Positions 10,664 through 25,600 of a stretch of 64,000 nt of DNA are shown here, piece after piece. The position numbers and the translations under genes were made by a program. The notes below the pieces were generated by a model. The model did not search any database, was not told where the DNA came from, and saw only the letters and a program-made list of their open reading frames with translations. How positions within the stretch are numbered: the stretch's first letter is position 1; each line of letters begins with the position of its first letter. This stretch comes from Balanoglossus misakiensis (taxonomy: Eukaryota; Hemichordata), in the NCBI GenBank assembly GCA_040954595.2, contig CM082583.2, positions 6,262,001 to 6,326,000 on the forward strand, given 5' to 3'.

Positions 10664-13600
10664 TTAGTGAAGTTTCCGTTTTTTAATCTTGTACGGTTTT
10701 CTCTCCAGTATTTTCCTCTTTTTCGCCTCTCTTTTGCCGAGGTGTTTCTTCATCTTTTTCCTTGCAGCTCTCTCCGGGTCAGCAACAGCCTGGGATGAAT
10801 GGAGTAAACCATGGATGGTAAATTAAAATCTTTGCGTATAAATGGAATTCAAGTAAAGTGAATAATTCTTCACGAATTTTTAACTCGTTTGCTGTCTTAA
10901 GACACAGGCAAAATTTTAAAAAAAATTAATACACAAAATTGACTACATGTATAGATCTTCAATCAGCAAGGTCTTTGGTGATCTTTTTATTTCAATTTCT
11001 ACAAGTCTACAAAAACAAACTTACCTCAATCATCTGTTGTTGGTGTCTTTTCCTCTTCACGAGCTCCAGTGACGTCTTCACCTGTGCGTACACTTGAGTG
11101 AAGGCAGTGACTCCCACTTTACTTCGCAGCATATCCACCACTTCCTGGGCCAGGATTTTCAGTTCAGCACCTGGCGAGGAACAAAAAGAGCGAGTTGAAA
11201 TCACCATCAGTGACAGACACCCTGTTATATTGCGCAGTAGGAGTAAAATAGTCAAAGAAGGCAGTTACTGAAGACATGAAAATTATACAGGCATGCAAAC
11301 AGGAACATGTCAGAAATTTCAGTGAGATTTAAAAATACATGTACATGTACAGTACAACCTGTCTAAACCGAACACCAACGAGACTGAAGACATTGTTTGG
11401 TTTGCAGAGAGGTGTGTCCGGTTTATTGAGGTTGATATGGTTCTATGTCAATGAGTCAGGAAATTGCGTTCAGTATAGACAGGTTTCCGACACTTACTTG
11501 AGAAACTCGTCTCACCTTTAAACTCTGTACTGTTCAGTTCAGTGTGCACTATCTCCAACAGAACGGACAGATACTCCACAAGCTCTTCACTCTCCAAGTG
11601 CACCGTAATTCCAGCCACCCATTTGAGTATACCCACACGTCTACTCCTTCCGAGCGTGCTCTTGGCTCTCTCATATTTGGCCGTCTGCAGTAGTCTCTTC
11701 ACCAGCCACATCAAGTCGACTTCACGTGATCCATCGTCTTTCCAGCCGTTGACCATTTTACCCAAAAAGACTAGGTTTTTAACAACCTGCAGCCACAATG
11801 AACACAAATTTACATAGAGTATCTCCTAATATGAACTATGGGCATGTGTGCAATTTGAATTCTTAGGATTTTTTATATCAGGGGTAGCTGCCTGCACATA
11901 ATATTACGATGAGTTTATGGATCAAACATAAACAGGGTTCGGGCACTTAAAATCTTTCCACATCATATGGAAGTATTAACAGCTAAGTCAATATTTCTAG
12001 ATTTCCTGAACAAATATTCATTTTTCTGGGATTACAAAGTTAATCCACAATGTGTATCACAGAGCTTGGTGTACACGTACCTGATCAACCAATGCTGTGG
12101 TGACGTTCTGAGAGTGCAGCTGTTGGCAGAAATCTTTGACGAGCTGGCAGATGCGATCCCTCCCCAGATACTTGCCCAACTCTTGCGGAGACAGAATCGA
12201 GAACAGCTGGCCGTACAACTGACAGACACTGAGTCGAACCCAGCTGTGGCCGTGCAAGATGTGTTCGTTCACATGATCTGAAAAAAAAAGAAACACGAAC
12301 ATCAGTCCTGTGCTTTTCCAAAACACAAACATTAAATGTAATTATTATTCACTGGCTGGTTTGGAAATTTGCTGGCTGTACACTTGCAAAAGTGCCATTT
12401 TCTCAGAGTTCATATATTCAATGTCTATCAAAATTGAAAATGCAAGGATATTCTCAAGGTTTTTAATTTAAGCAGTACTGGAGGCTAAACGTGTTATTTC
12501 CTGTGAATGTGCAGTGATCATACAAGGCTATCTTTTTCAATTTCAGATACATCTCTAACAATAACTACTGCACTGGCATTATCTTATAGTATTGGTGGCA
12601 AAATTATTTTCCACGGACATTTGAGAGTGTAGTAAAAAGGGGACGCTCAGTGACTTAAAATCATACCGTTTAGCCACTCTTTCTATGTATCCAAAGGGGC
12701 TGTAACTTTCCGAATCAAAGCAAACACTGTCACACACTGAGGGAGCACTTACCCCATAATGTCTTCACAGTGGATTTCAAAGTCTTGTCTTTCAAGATAT
12801 ACGGACAGTGTTGAAGGATTTTACCAAAACTGGTCAACAGATTAAACAATGCGTGATCCCGCTCTTTATCCCCAGCTTCATCCTGCGAATGAGGGAAACA
12901 TGTAGGTATCACAAGTTTCCATGACAACCGACATCATGAGTAGATTATCGACAAAGTTCAAATTTCATTTTGAGAGTAATGTCTTCTGCATGAAAACATT
13001 TCAATCCTACAACTGCACATTCATCAACACTTATTTTAATTTTATTTGGGAGTTCTTACCCCTGTTTCTTCATAATTATCTGGTTCTAACTGTTCAGTAA
13101 GGATTGGCAGCAGCTCCTTGAGTCGGGACTCGAAGTCTTCTTTCTCGACTTCTACAAAGAGGCCGATCAGCTGACTGGCCAGCTGTTTGTGTGAGACACG
13201 TTCGTCTTGTAACCACAGCTGTGTGATGGTGAACATTTGGTCTCTGCCTGCAGCTGTTATCTAGTGGAACAGAAATTATGGATTAAACAAAGATAGAACG
13301 TAACACATGATATTTTTCCAGGATTTTTAGGGCAGTCATTTGGCTAAACGTTTTTCATGGTCATTGATATTTCACGAAAAAATGCACAATGTAGTTGGCT
13401 CAATTAACTTTCAATAAGGAGTAGAATAGATTTTACTTTTCCAGGCCATTCCGGGAGGTTTTCCTGGAGAGTGTTAACTATAAATGGGCCATAGGATTAC
13501 CAAGAAGACAACATGTAATTTCATCTTTGTTGCAATATATTTTTGACTGCAGGGTTTCTGAAACTGAAGTCTGAGAAATGGCCAACAGTAGACAGTCACA

Positions 13601-16600
13601 TGACTTTGACATAACTTAATACCTTGCTGAGCAGGGTCTTCAACGCCAGTGCTATCAACTTACGGCACTCCGCCGATTCGTCATTCACTAGCCCTGTTGC
13701 CATGGGAACGTAAAACAGCCCAGCTTTGTCCACCAACATGTGCTGTGAGCAAATGACACAGATAGGAAAACTGTTAAGACAAAATTTCAAATGAATCGTA
13801 TGTCTCTGTACAAGTAAAAGAAAATATTGCATTGATGTATGGCAGATGGCAAAGCTGAAGTCTTTTTCCCATTACCTGGGGAAATGAAGTGAAAATAGTG
13901 GCCAGCATTTCTAAGGCTGACTTTCGTCCGTCTTCGTATTCATAGACAAGCTGTGAGATGTAGAAATCCAGATAAGTGTGGACTTTCTTGCCTAGTGGAT
14001 AATCCATCAGAAACTGCGACATTAGCTGAAACGAGAGAAAATCGTGAGTCATTATGATACAATGAAATAATAAAATATGATATATATATAACAATTTAAT
14101 TCCATTTTAATACGTACCTGTCGACACTGCACGCGTATGTTACTTGTATCTGACATAATTGACAACTCGGCCACTTTATGCATCACAGTTTCAATTTCAT
14201 CACACTTCAGTTTTCTGAAGAGGATAGCCTGTATAAGAAAAAGGTTAATGTGTCAGCCTATATATTATTATTATTATAAAAGTGGGTAAAATATATGCCT
14301 CTTTCCCTGGAAAAAGGCACACTCCAAAACATCCCAACAAACCAACTTGCAACTCATGGATGGTCTGACTTACTTTAAGCAAAGGGAATGCAGTTGATTG
14401 TCTGCTGTTGTCATAGATGTCTTCTTCTACAAAACTCAACAAGACATGCAGCTGATCCTCGGTGACCTTGTAGTCTTGCATCGTCCTGATAAACACGGTC
14501 ATTGTCTGAAATGTGCACATACAAAAACATGTTCATGGATCCAAGATATCTCCTCACACTTCATGATATTAACCATGTATGAGTGTAACCACAGATAAAA
14601 ACTGTATTTTTCACATTTTGATTCCTGTTGTACGTTTTGAAGGTGTCTATTACTATAGCTATGATCAGTTCCTTCCCTACTCCAAATGAATGTGACATCA
14701 TTGTAGGTGGGTAGAAATTAAGATAGGTCAGTTTATCGGTAGCACATGATTAGTTTTATCTGGCTTTAGGTTAAATGAGATCTGTCCAACTATATTGACT
14801 GTATGACAGTGAAGGTTCCAATCATATCTTTTCCCATTTATACAATGACTATGAACACACACCTTGAAACTCCATTGCACTAGCTGTAAGTTATCGCCCT
14901 TCCCCGAGCCGCCCCTTGCGTGCGTCTTCAGCTGCTGGAAGAGAAATCCCGCCAGCCTGGCAGCATTCTCCTTGAGTTGTGGAAGCGGAAACTGGAGAAG
15001 ACGACTGAGACATTGCACTGCACCAATGGTGACCTGCATTTGTGAGAGAGAGCGAGAGTGGATTTCTGTTGCGTATCACTCTGTTCATTGTTTCATTGTA
15101 GGCGTGTCACAAATGTTTTGCAGCAGGGTGAAACATAAACTACTTACGTGCTAGTTATAGTGTTCAAAACTGTAACAACCAAAACAGACTGTACCTTGAT
15201 GTATTTTGACTGCATACTGTCAACCAGGATGGACACTAACGGATCCATCATTGCCAAGTGGTCTGGGTTTGTGGCAGTCAGGCCCCCTCTCTTGATCAAC
15301 ATGTACAACAGCTGAAAACAAAACAAAACACAAAGGAGTTGGATTTTTCCTCCTGTCAGTTTCTCAATGTAGTAACTTCATATCTTAAGGATGTACAATC
15401 AGTAAAATTAACAGTATTGTTGTTTCTAATTCTTTTAATCGTGGATGTTTGGTTTCTCCATTGTAAGCATAATAAAAATCCAAAACTTATCTATTGATTT
15501 TTTTTCTTGTTAACAGGAAGAGCACAGCATCATGGCAGACACACTTACTTGTAAACCAAACTCTACTAAAACATGGAGATTTGTTTTCTTCTGAACGGCT
15601 GGCTTTGGTCCCGCTCTTTTCGGAGCTTCTTGTAAAAGCAGAACATTTTTCTCTTGGAACTTGGTTCTCCCTGCATTCTTTTCTTGTCTGTTTGGGTCAA
15701 GATAGAACATAACCGGTCACTCTCTGCGTCATTCATGTTATCAGTCAGTTAACTGTGGCAACAACCCTCAATTTTGACCCAACATATGGATAATGACTTT
15801 CACAAGAAGAGTTTATGTCAACTGCTACATTAATCCCAGATCAGCAAATACACAATGACAAACTAAGTTCAAAAGTTTCTTAGTATAATTTACATACAAG
15901 TGTGATGTCACTAACAAATGTGAATATTGCTCCTGGTTGGAAGATCAAAGTGATCACAGATTCAACTTACTGTTTTTTATCTACAACCATGATCGGCAGA
16001 GTCTGTGTTATGATTCCGTGAACCAGGATCACCATATCCTGACTTGACAGTCCCTGATTTTCCAGCAATCCCTGGATAAACTTCCGCAAGACATCTTCTG
16101 TTTTCCGGACAACCTTCAAACTGTGTGTGTTGTCCAAGACCTGGGAATAAGAACCACATTTGATATCCTATTAATCTATAGGCCTAACTTTTGGAATAAA
16201 TGATTTCTTTCTTTCTTTCTTTCTTGCTTTTTTTTCTTTCTGAGCAGTAACAATCATGTTACATAAATCAGTATACTTCATACATAAACAGACCTGCTTG
16301 AGTGTGTTGATGACTTTGGAGAGATGTTGAGCCGAGATGTATTTTCCGATAATTTGATAGATGTCATAACTTTTGCTGCTCTGGGCTTCTTGTAGTTTTC
16401 TTGTAATTCCCACCACTTCCTTCTCCTCAGCCACTTCACCAAACAGTTCTTCGTTGCTGACCTGATAAATGAGGGGAAAATGCACATTTAGTGTTTGCTT
16501 TGAAAGATGAGACATCACTGCACCTTTTGTTATTCAAGTGAGACAGTAAATTGCCAAAGTTACCATATGAGATTTTCATCGCTCACTTAGGTAGCAAAAA

Positions 16601-19600
16601 GCTATTTAAGGTAGCAAGAATTGGACAAGACAAGGGAACTACAGTCAGTGGGCGTTTGTACACACATAACTCATCGTTATTATTCAAAATGCATCTCCAC
16701 ACTCACCTGTATAAGGCTATTCAAACACCGGTCTAAATCACCGTGATTTAAACCTTCGCTGATGCCCTGCAGTATGGCATGTACTGTGTAACTCAACACG
16801 TGTTTCTGCGAGAAGAAAAAAACAACAATAGAATCAAGGTACATGTAGCATGATGGCGCTCTTACATCTTCACAACCTACAGTTGAATTTTCTAAGACGT
16901 CTCAGATAATGGACTTGCTAGGAAATCCCTGCATGATTTTCTGTGAAAAACATACAAAACCGTACATTCATACACACACACACACACACACATACATACA
17001 TACAGACACAACTGATTTCATAAGGTCCCATGGTATATGCATACATATGCCAAATGGGACCTAAATATAGTGTATTCACCTGATATCCCCTAGTTAGTGT
17101 CTGTTGAAGTTCGGTCATAACAAACTGGAAGTGATCTGGCCCAAGGTACGACATGATCTTGATGAGTGTGTTTCTAGCAGACTGCCGGAGTTCACTGGCT
17201 CGACTCTTCAACAAATGGCACACTTTCATGACAATTCTGAAATCCGGTGAAATGACAAAAATAAACTTTTTGATTAGTGCGTCTAAGTACGTATGAGAGC
17301 CATGCCAGGACAGTCAAAATACGTTTCGGAAGAAATAGATTCAATATGACACCATTGTACCTGGGAAGATGTTGATTGCATACACTCGGCGGCAAAGCCA
17401 ACAGCAACCTGACCATGGCAATGGCGATGGGTATGCGTGCTATTTCAAGGTCGCCAGCTTGACCCTGACGGACTGAGCGATGTTCGTCTTCACTCGCAAT
17501 CTGCAAAAAAAAAAAAAAAAACGAATAAATTAAACAACTAAAAGAAGCATCTCAACACAGTGAACGAGACAACTACTATGCACAAACTCCACAATCTATC
17601 CTATTACTTTCTATGTTGTAATCTGTGTCAGAGAACTAACCTTTTGAGTCAGGGATTTATTCAAGTTAGGCAGTATTTTCTTCATGATGATCGTAAATTT
17701 TCTTCCATCTTCCCGCTGCTTCTCCTTAGCTGTAGCTGTAATGGCATAAACACATTAATTAACCCAAAACTTTGACGTGCTATTTGAAAACACCAAACTC
17801 CTTTGTGTATAGAAAGTGAATTTTTTTTAAAACTAATATATGTGGCCAAATACCACAATTCTATGAGGACTATGGTCCCAGTTTCCTATGATTTTCAATG
17901 TTTATCTGACCTGCATATACACAGAACTGAACACAAGCAATATACGAATGCTTGAAAATTGCACACACTCACAAACTGAATGTATGGATGTATATGTATT
18001 ATCTTTTATTACTATTCAACACTGTACAACACACAAATATAATGCAAGATTTACCAGGTGCTGTGTCATCATCTTCCTTCTCGTCAAGACTGGCTTGTTC
18101 ATTTTGGTTCGATGAGTCATCATCCTCAAGTTGGTAATTTTTCAAATCAAAGTGGAAGCTGTCAAGTATTGTGGTCAGCAATCTGTATATCAAGAAGGCA
18201 GAAGACAGATCTCATGACACATCTCGTACAACAAATCACCATCCTCTATTTAGAGGTCCAACCTTAGAACAGAAAGCAATGGGTTTGGACCGAACCATGG
18301 TGGTGAAAGGGTTAAATGACAGCTACTTACTTGACCATGGTCTTGGGTTGTTCCGTCTCCCTCAGCAGCAGTCGCAGATATTGCTGCAAGAGTTTGAGGT
18401 ACGGTTGCCACGGCAAACACTTGGCGATGGCTCCCACGGCTGCTGTGGCGTCCATCACCATCTGATTGTTCTTGCTGAGGTTGGGATCGAAGATGATGCT
18501 CGTGGCAATAGGCAGCATGAACGTCTTCAAGCCGTACGTGCCCAGTTGGTTCTGTTGGCACTTCTCGACCAGGCGGCGAAGAGCCCTCATTTGACGATGA
18601 TGCTGAAAAGACAGTCAGACTTTCTTTAAAGCCACTTGGATTGTAACTGGACATACATGTTTAACTGTTTTGTTTTTAAAAAATATCACATTATAAATCA
18701 GTGCTACAGACAGCCACCATACCTGCAAATGTTTGATATTCTCAAAGAAGTCTTTGTCGACGTTGTCGTCTTCAAGAACTTTCAGCTCTTTGAATTTCTT
18801 GCTCTCCGGGAAATACTTCACTAACTGCGTTAGCAGTCCAATGTGTTCAAATCGCACCACCTGAAGGAATAAACGACAGAAAGGGGTCAAGAGAAAGGAA
18901 GTGTTTCAGGAGATTTCGAACTCAACATTGCCGCCACAGGATCAATGCTCGGTTGCCAGACAAGTGTTGTGTTATCAGTGAAAGTTCTACTTTGAGAAAA
19001 ACTATGACGTGGAAAGGACCTAACCTCGGATGTGTTGGCGAGTCCTTCTTTGACCGCCGATACAATCATTCCGTTGATGCAGACCTCGTAGACTTCGTTC
19101 GATTCATCGACGTCGCCTTCCGATATGGCTTTGATGATAGCAACGATTACGCTGACAGCATTATCACGCAGGGACATGTCCTCAACCTAAAAGTGATTAT
19201 TGATCATTTTAAGACACACTTGCACATTAACACAAAGTGAGACTGTCAAACACTGATATAGCTATACCCAATAACCAAATCAGAAAATTAACCAAATTAA
19301 CACAAATCCCTGAAAATTTACCTTTGAGATGAAGTAGAAGCAATTGTTCATCACGGGTACCACGAAATCCAAATCAATGGTTTCCATGGTGTCGATCGTT
19401 GCTAAGATTTGCTGGAATGCTGAAAATCTCACATTGTAGTCAGGTTGGTTCAGATGTCTCCTGTCCACAGCATTCAACTACAAGGAAAATACATCGTTGA
19501 AAGTTTAGGCACTTCTCTAGGTTCAGGCCCAAGTGCATGAAATATGGAAGTAAGCGAAGGCAGTCCACTATAACTAACCTTGACAATGATCTGGGCTATT

Positions 19601-22600
19601 TCTTGCATTTGTGCGTCCATGGTTCCCAGACAGCCAATGACATTGCAACAGAGAAGACGTGTTTCTGTGGTGGTCATCCATGACAGCAATTTACTACAAG
19701 ATCTGTAACAACAGACAGAAAACAATCTCTCCTGAATCTTTTAAAGCAACTTATTCAGGCATTAACCAAGAAAGTGGTGTGTATAGTAAGAACATATGTA
19801 CATACATGAAAAATGAAACATTTTTCTCAAGACAGAGCTGATAAAATAAAACACAGTTCGGAGAAAAGAGTGACAGCTGCAGTATACCTGAGAAATCTTC
19901 TTGGATGGTTGCACTGTGGCACCAGTCTTTTGATGGTCTTCAGAATTTCCACCACCAACTCCTATTTATAACCACAAATACATGTTAGTAACCTCACCAC
20001 AACACCAAAACATACACGTCCAAACAGCATAATCAGAATCAGCAAAAATACAAATTATAAACGACAGCAATTCATAACTTCAGATTTGAGTCATGAAAGC
20101 TTGACTGCACACAATCCTTCTGACCTACCTGATCACTTTTGATGACTTGTAGCAACGGGATCAACAGATCGATAAGATGATCACACTGCGAACCATCTTC
20201 CACAAGAATGCTTAGTCTGAAAAAATAAAGCGATGATATAAAATAAACACCAAATATCCACTCGGTATAAACTCAACAGATGACTCACAACGAACAATAA
20301 TTTCACAACTACAGTATTTATCAATACAATTTCACTAATAAAATGGAAAATAATGGAGCAAAAAGACACACATACATGTAGTATCAGTAAATACACTACA
20401 AGTACCTGGAGAGAATTTGAAGTTCCTTCACTGGTAAAACCACTTTTTGTTTTCTGGTTTTCGTCTTCTGCTGCAGAACTCTTTTCAGGTGATCAATGAT
20501 GATGGGCACATACGGCAATAGAAGGCATTGCTGGTTATCTGGACGTCAGAATATAATGGCAGTAAATAATTATATCTGTATTTCAGTGTATGGGATTCAG
20601 CACAGAAGTAGAACTGCTACATGGTGGGTGATGTAAGGCATGGCACACCAGAAACTGGCATTCAATAAATATCTACACTATCATGCAAAGGCGTTGGTAC
20701 AACCTGGACGTGTAGGGGCCAGCAAGTGTAGCTGTTTTGATGGCCGGGCAAACACCATCTTTCACAAACAGTTTAGCAGACAGGTGAATTTTTCTCCATG
20801 GAACAAAATCCAACCAATGGTTTTTGCAGAGGCAATCAGACACCTGTTCAGCTGCTAAATTTCTTACACCACAATATGATCATATCCTTCTAACCTGCAA
20901 CTTTATATTTCTTGGGTAAATTCGAATTTCTCGCGTCATTCTCGTCGACTTCCTCATCAGTTCCCGGCAGCAGATTATCAATGATACTGGTAATGACAGA
21001 TTTCACAGACTCTTCCACTTGTTGCGCCTTCAGCAGATTCATCACCTGACCAAGCACTTGTTGATCTTGGCCGTTGGGGCAATACACCAGTAGACTATGA
21101 AATCTGTAAACGACAAAAGTATCCACATTACCTCACATTTGAGAGTCGAGCAACCAAACAATACACCCTTTTCATAAGTCGAGGGCCCTAATGCAAGCCA
21201 CCATGAACATGAACTCAAAGCAAGGCCAATGGGGAAAGCTGACCATTCACATCAACAGGAATTCCCAATTGGAAAGGGTGTATAGGAAGCTTCACCTCTG
21301 GCAAAAGTAACAGCAAAAACAGTACTCACTGAGGTCTGTTGCTCCAAGCCAGGCTCATCTTCAACACGGCGGTCGGGCTGTAGACGCCCTCCTGCGGCAG
21401 CTTCTCGATCACCGGCCAGACGACGCCCGCGAACATCGCGTCCAGCTCCGTCTCCGCGTACTTGTACCCGTCGCACTGGGTGAAAAACTGCGTCAGGATC
21501 TCCACCCCTTGCTGTCGGATTTTACGCAAGGATTTGATGTGTCTCGCATGCACCTGCAGGGAAACAGATACAGTCATATATCTCAGTAAAACACTCACTT
21601 CGTTCTTTTCTTATGTAAAAGGAAACAAAATTTCAAATTGAATGTTCCTTACCAGGTGTCTGTGCGACAGCATCTTTGTAACATCAGCTGTGCAATTCAG
21701 AATGACATTCAGAAGTGACGTCAGATACGGCTCCATCAGGTGGAAAAGTTTACTCAGCAGTATGCTACACACATCCAGCACACTGAAAGAAAGACAGTCA
21801 ATGACACAACTGAGAAACGAAACACACGGTCAGTCACTGAAAATCCAAGAATATATCAGTTAAAAAGTGCCATTTTCTGAGAGTGATAGCATAGTAATTG
21901 TGTCAAAGACCCTCTTCTTACCTTTTAAGTTTTGTGAGTGGGACGAATCCTGCAAGTTGTAGACTGTCTTCACTGCAGCTGGCATCTACCTTGATCTCTG
22001 TTGGACAGGAAAAACATTTTCTAGGGTGTGAACATGTGGCACTCACTTTGTGTATACAGCTTTCAACAGAGAAATGAAGCATCAAACCAGTTGCCAATAG
22101 TATATACCAGACTTCAAAGTGCTCATACAACACCAAGATCTCCAACACTCAAGTACATGTATGCCGAAAGAGCACCCTCCCCAACAAATTACTGGGCCAC
22201 TCACCATTAGTCCATTCCTTGACTGGTTCCATCACTAAATCTATGAAGTGGGTCAATTCCGTCGGGTGGCAGCCACCAAGGAACCGGAGTATCAGAGGCT
22301 TCTTCGATTTCCCGGCAATTTTGATCAACATCCTCCCAAAGAGAATCCTGTACAAGATCACGGAAAAGAGTGATTTCTGTTAATTGTCAGAATCCGTTTC
22401 GATAGTACAAGAAAGGGATTAGTGAAACAAGATGCTCAAATGCAACAATTTACTCCCCCGAAATGAGTTCATCAGATCTTACCTCATCAATATTGGCATG
22501 AGCTGTTCTCTGTGCTCGACATTCACAACGCCCGAGTCTTCATCCAAACTGAACGCGACCAGCTCTGCGCTGAACGCCTTCATGTCCAACAGCCTGGTGA

Positions 22601-25600
22601 GGTTTTCCTGATACGGAGTCAGATACTTGTACTTGTATGTGAGTATGCACTGGAGGGATAGGTTCTGCACTGCGCTGTCCGTATGACACAGTAACTGTGG
22701 GACAAGAAATGAGAAGTACTCTTACTGTCCGATAGGAAAACAGACCACCTTCATGACCCCTATGTGACCTTACACCCCAATATTTCTTTGTTGGTAAAAA
22801 GCAGTACATGTAACATTACCGAATGTAACATTGCTTTACCTTTAAGTAGAGTGATTTCAGCTGTGGTTCCAAATACATTGACTTGGCGTCCCTGAACTTT
22901 GAAAAAAGTTTCAGGTGATCTATCAAACATCTGTGAAACAAAACAGAGATAAAGATCATTGTTTCTGACACTGTCTACACTGGTACATGTAAATGGTAAA
23001 TTTACTAGAAAATCTCAATGTACACTGTCACTTACTTGATAGCTCTCTTTCTATCAGCTTTAGACACTGTTTTCTCATCGACGGCATTTGCTGACAGGTC
23101 TTGCGATGATGCAATGATCTCATCAGTCGGTTCATACTCATCCCTGAAATACGTCACAAAAAAGAATGAACCCAACACAATTATGTACTTCGAATATCTA
23201 TACGGTTACTTAAACCATGCGACAAGTACACTGGCACGCTTCAATTTTCTATTCTCTTGAAAACATTCAACTTTGACAAACCAGAGGATTATGTACCAGG
23301 GCACCTACTTGATAAATTCTAAGAACAGCGGCGAAAGAATTCTGGACTTGGCTTCGGCTTTGTCCGCAAAGCCACACATTGCGGTCAGGAGAAGACGTCG
23401 GTGGTTCTGATGGTCGGGGCTGTCGCAAAACTTGGAACACTTCTCGCAGTGTTGGAGAAACAGCGAAGAGACATCACTTGGGTTGGCGTCGGATGGTGTC
23501 GCCATGGTAACATCTTCGTCCGACCGCGACGACTGCTTCTTTATCTTATCCACTGTCTCTTGGAAACGGGAATGCAGGATGCTCCAAAATTCTTCAGAGG
23601 TCATCTCATAGGCTAAGGTCCTGTGAATAGATGGATACAGACAGTTCATTTGTAAATTGCTGTCAAGCCTAACTTTTGGAAATAGATCAAATAAAACCTC
23701 TGACACTGAATACTTACTTGATGTGGTTGTTTATTGGTTTCCATAGCAGACTCAAGTTGACATAGAGGGCGCCCAGAAGATACAGCAAAGGCACCTATAC
23801 AAAACAACAAATAATGATCTCACAGTTTATCTACATTTATGTTTTTACATTAGAATACCTAAAAGAACAGTTACTGCATTGCTAGTTGTCTTCCTCAAAC
23901 AGAATGAATTACATTTCTCCTGAAATAGGTAGTACATTCTACTTTTTCCCATGATACTCTCTTTAATTTGAAAAGATCTAACAGCTTCTGATCTTACTAA
24001 AATAATGTCAAACCAATTGGCACAAAAGCATTGTATTCAGTGAAATCTAATGTATATCACATATCTATAAGTCTAATGTTACCAACCTGGGAGTAATGTG
24101 TCCTGGGTACAAATATGAGTTGCTGTAAAAACTTCAACTTGTCTCTGAATGTGTGTAACGTGACGGCAACCCTCTCAGCTTGAAGACACACTTGAAACAT
24201 GCCATCATCCTGTGATGTATCATAAATAATAAAATTAAAAGGATGATAACCATTTACAACTTGGGGAAACTCTCAAAAAGGACCATCTGTTTTTTTTACA
24301 TTATGTCAGTTAACACATCCTATACAATACCCTATAGAATATAAAGAGTGACTTGTTCTTATACTGTACCTGCAGTCCAGTCAGATCTGTGTGAAGATAC
24401 ACCAGTATCGACAAGGAGTGAAGACGAACCTGCAATAGAAATTTTATGAGCTCAGAATACAATTTCACATTTTGAGAGAAAAGGGTCACAGGCCCTTTGA
24501 GCAATCGTAGTAAAACTTCAACATGGACATTCATGCGTTTGGTATCAGAGAAATTCTCTATGAAATAGCACCATCTGCCAAGGACTGGCAATAGATATTA
24601 AAGACAAATACCTGAGAATACGGAGATGAGACGTTCTTGATGAGGATCGGTAAAATCTCTTTGACACTTTCCTTCTCTTCTTCCTCATCCAGCTTATCAT
24701 CCCCACTGTCTACCACGGCGGCAAGCCAAAGTTCCAAGGCTTGTAACACGCTGATATTGTTACCATTATTGCTTTTCGTGGAAAGAAGGTTAGATTTAAT
24801 GTTAGATTAAACATCAAACAAAAAGCCCATGCAAAATGACTATTCTAGAGATTGTTCAGATATTCATATAGACAGTGTTTAGTTTGACATCCTGTATGTT
24901 GATGTTTCTAAGAAAAATTTCAAATAATACAATACATTTCACTACATCACATTACATTACATTATAATTGGACAAATTACATTATTTCTGGGGGTAAATC
25001 AAGCTTTCCAGACTGTGTGGTCAAACAAGAGTCTTGATCATCAACTTACGTAATTATCTGGCATAACGGTTTCACCGCAGAATACTGGATGTTCAATTTA
25101 CAGCAGACAGAGGATTTAACGGCTTGTGACAAGACCACTGTCATGAAATCAGTACAATCTGCAAGAAAAGATGTACAAGTACCAAGATTTTCATATTAAC
25201 AATCTCAAAATGCTACTCAACTCTGCCACAGTAAGACTGAAAAAACAACAAACAAAAGGTGAAACTTTTTTAGATACCTTTATCTTCACTGTGTAGTATA
25301 ACTTCCGACAGAGTCTCAAAAATCTTGACAACAGACTCTCTCACTTCAGATTTGTCATTCAACCTATAAAGATAACCTTGCATTACTATAGTGACCATCT
25401 ACAGAATATTACATCTTTTTCATACCTTAAATGTGTCTAGATTGAGAAAGTGATATTCAACATACGTACATGATATTTGGTAAACACACTAGCGCTGACC
25501 ATAATCTTGACAGAGTGTTTGACTCGAGAGAGGACCCTTCACTAAAAGACAACCAGCTCTGCAAATGACTTGCAATGTCACTGTAAAAGAGAAAGGAGAA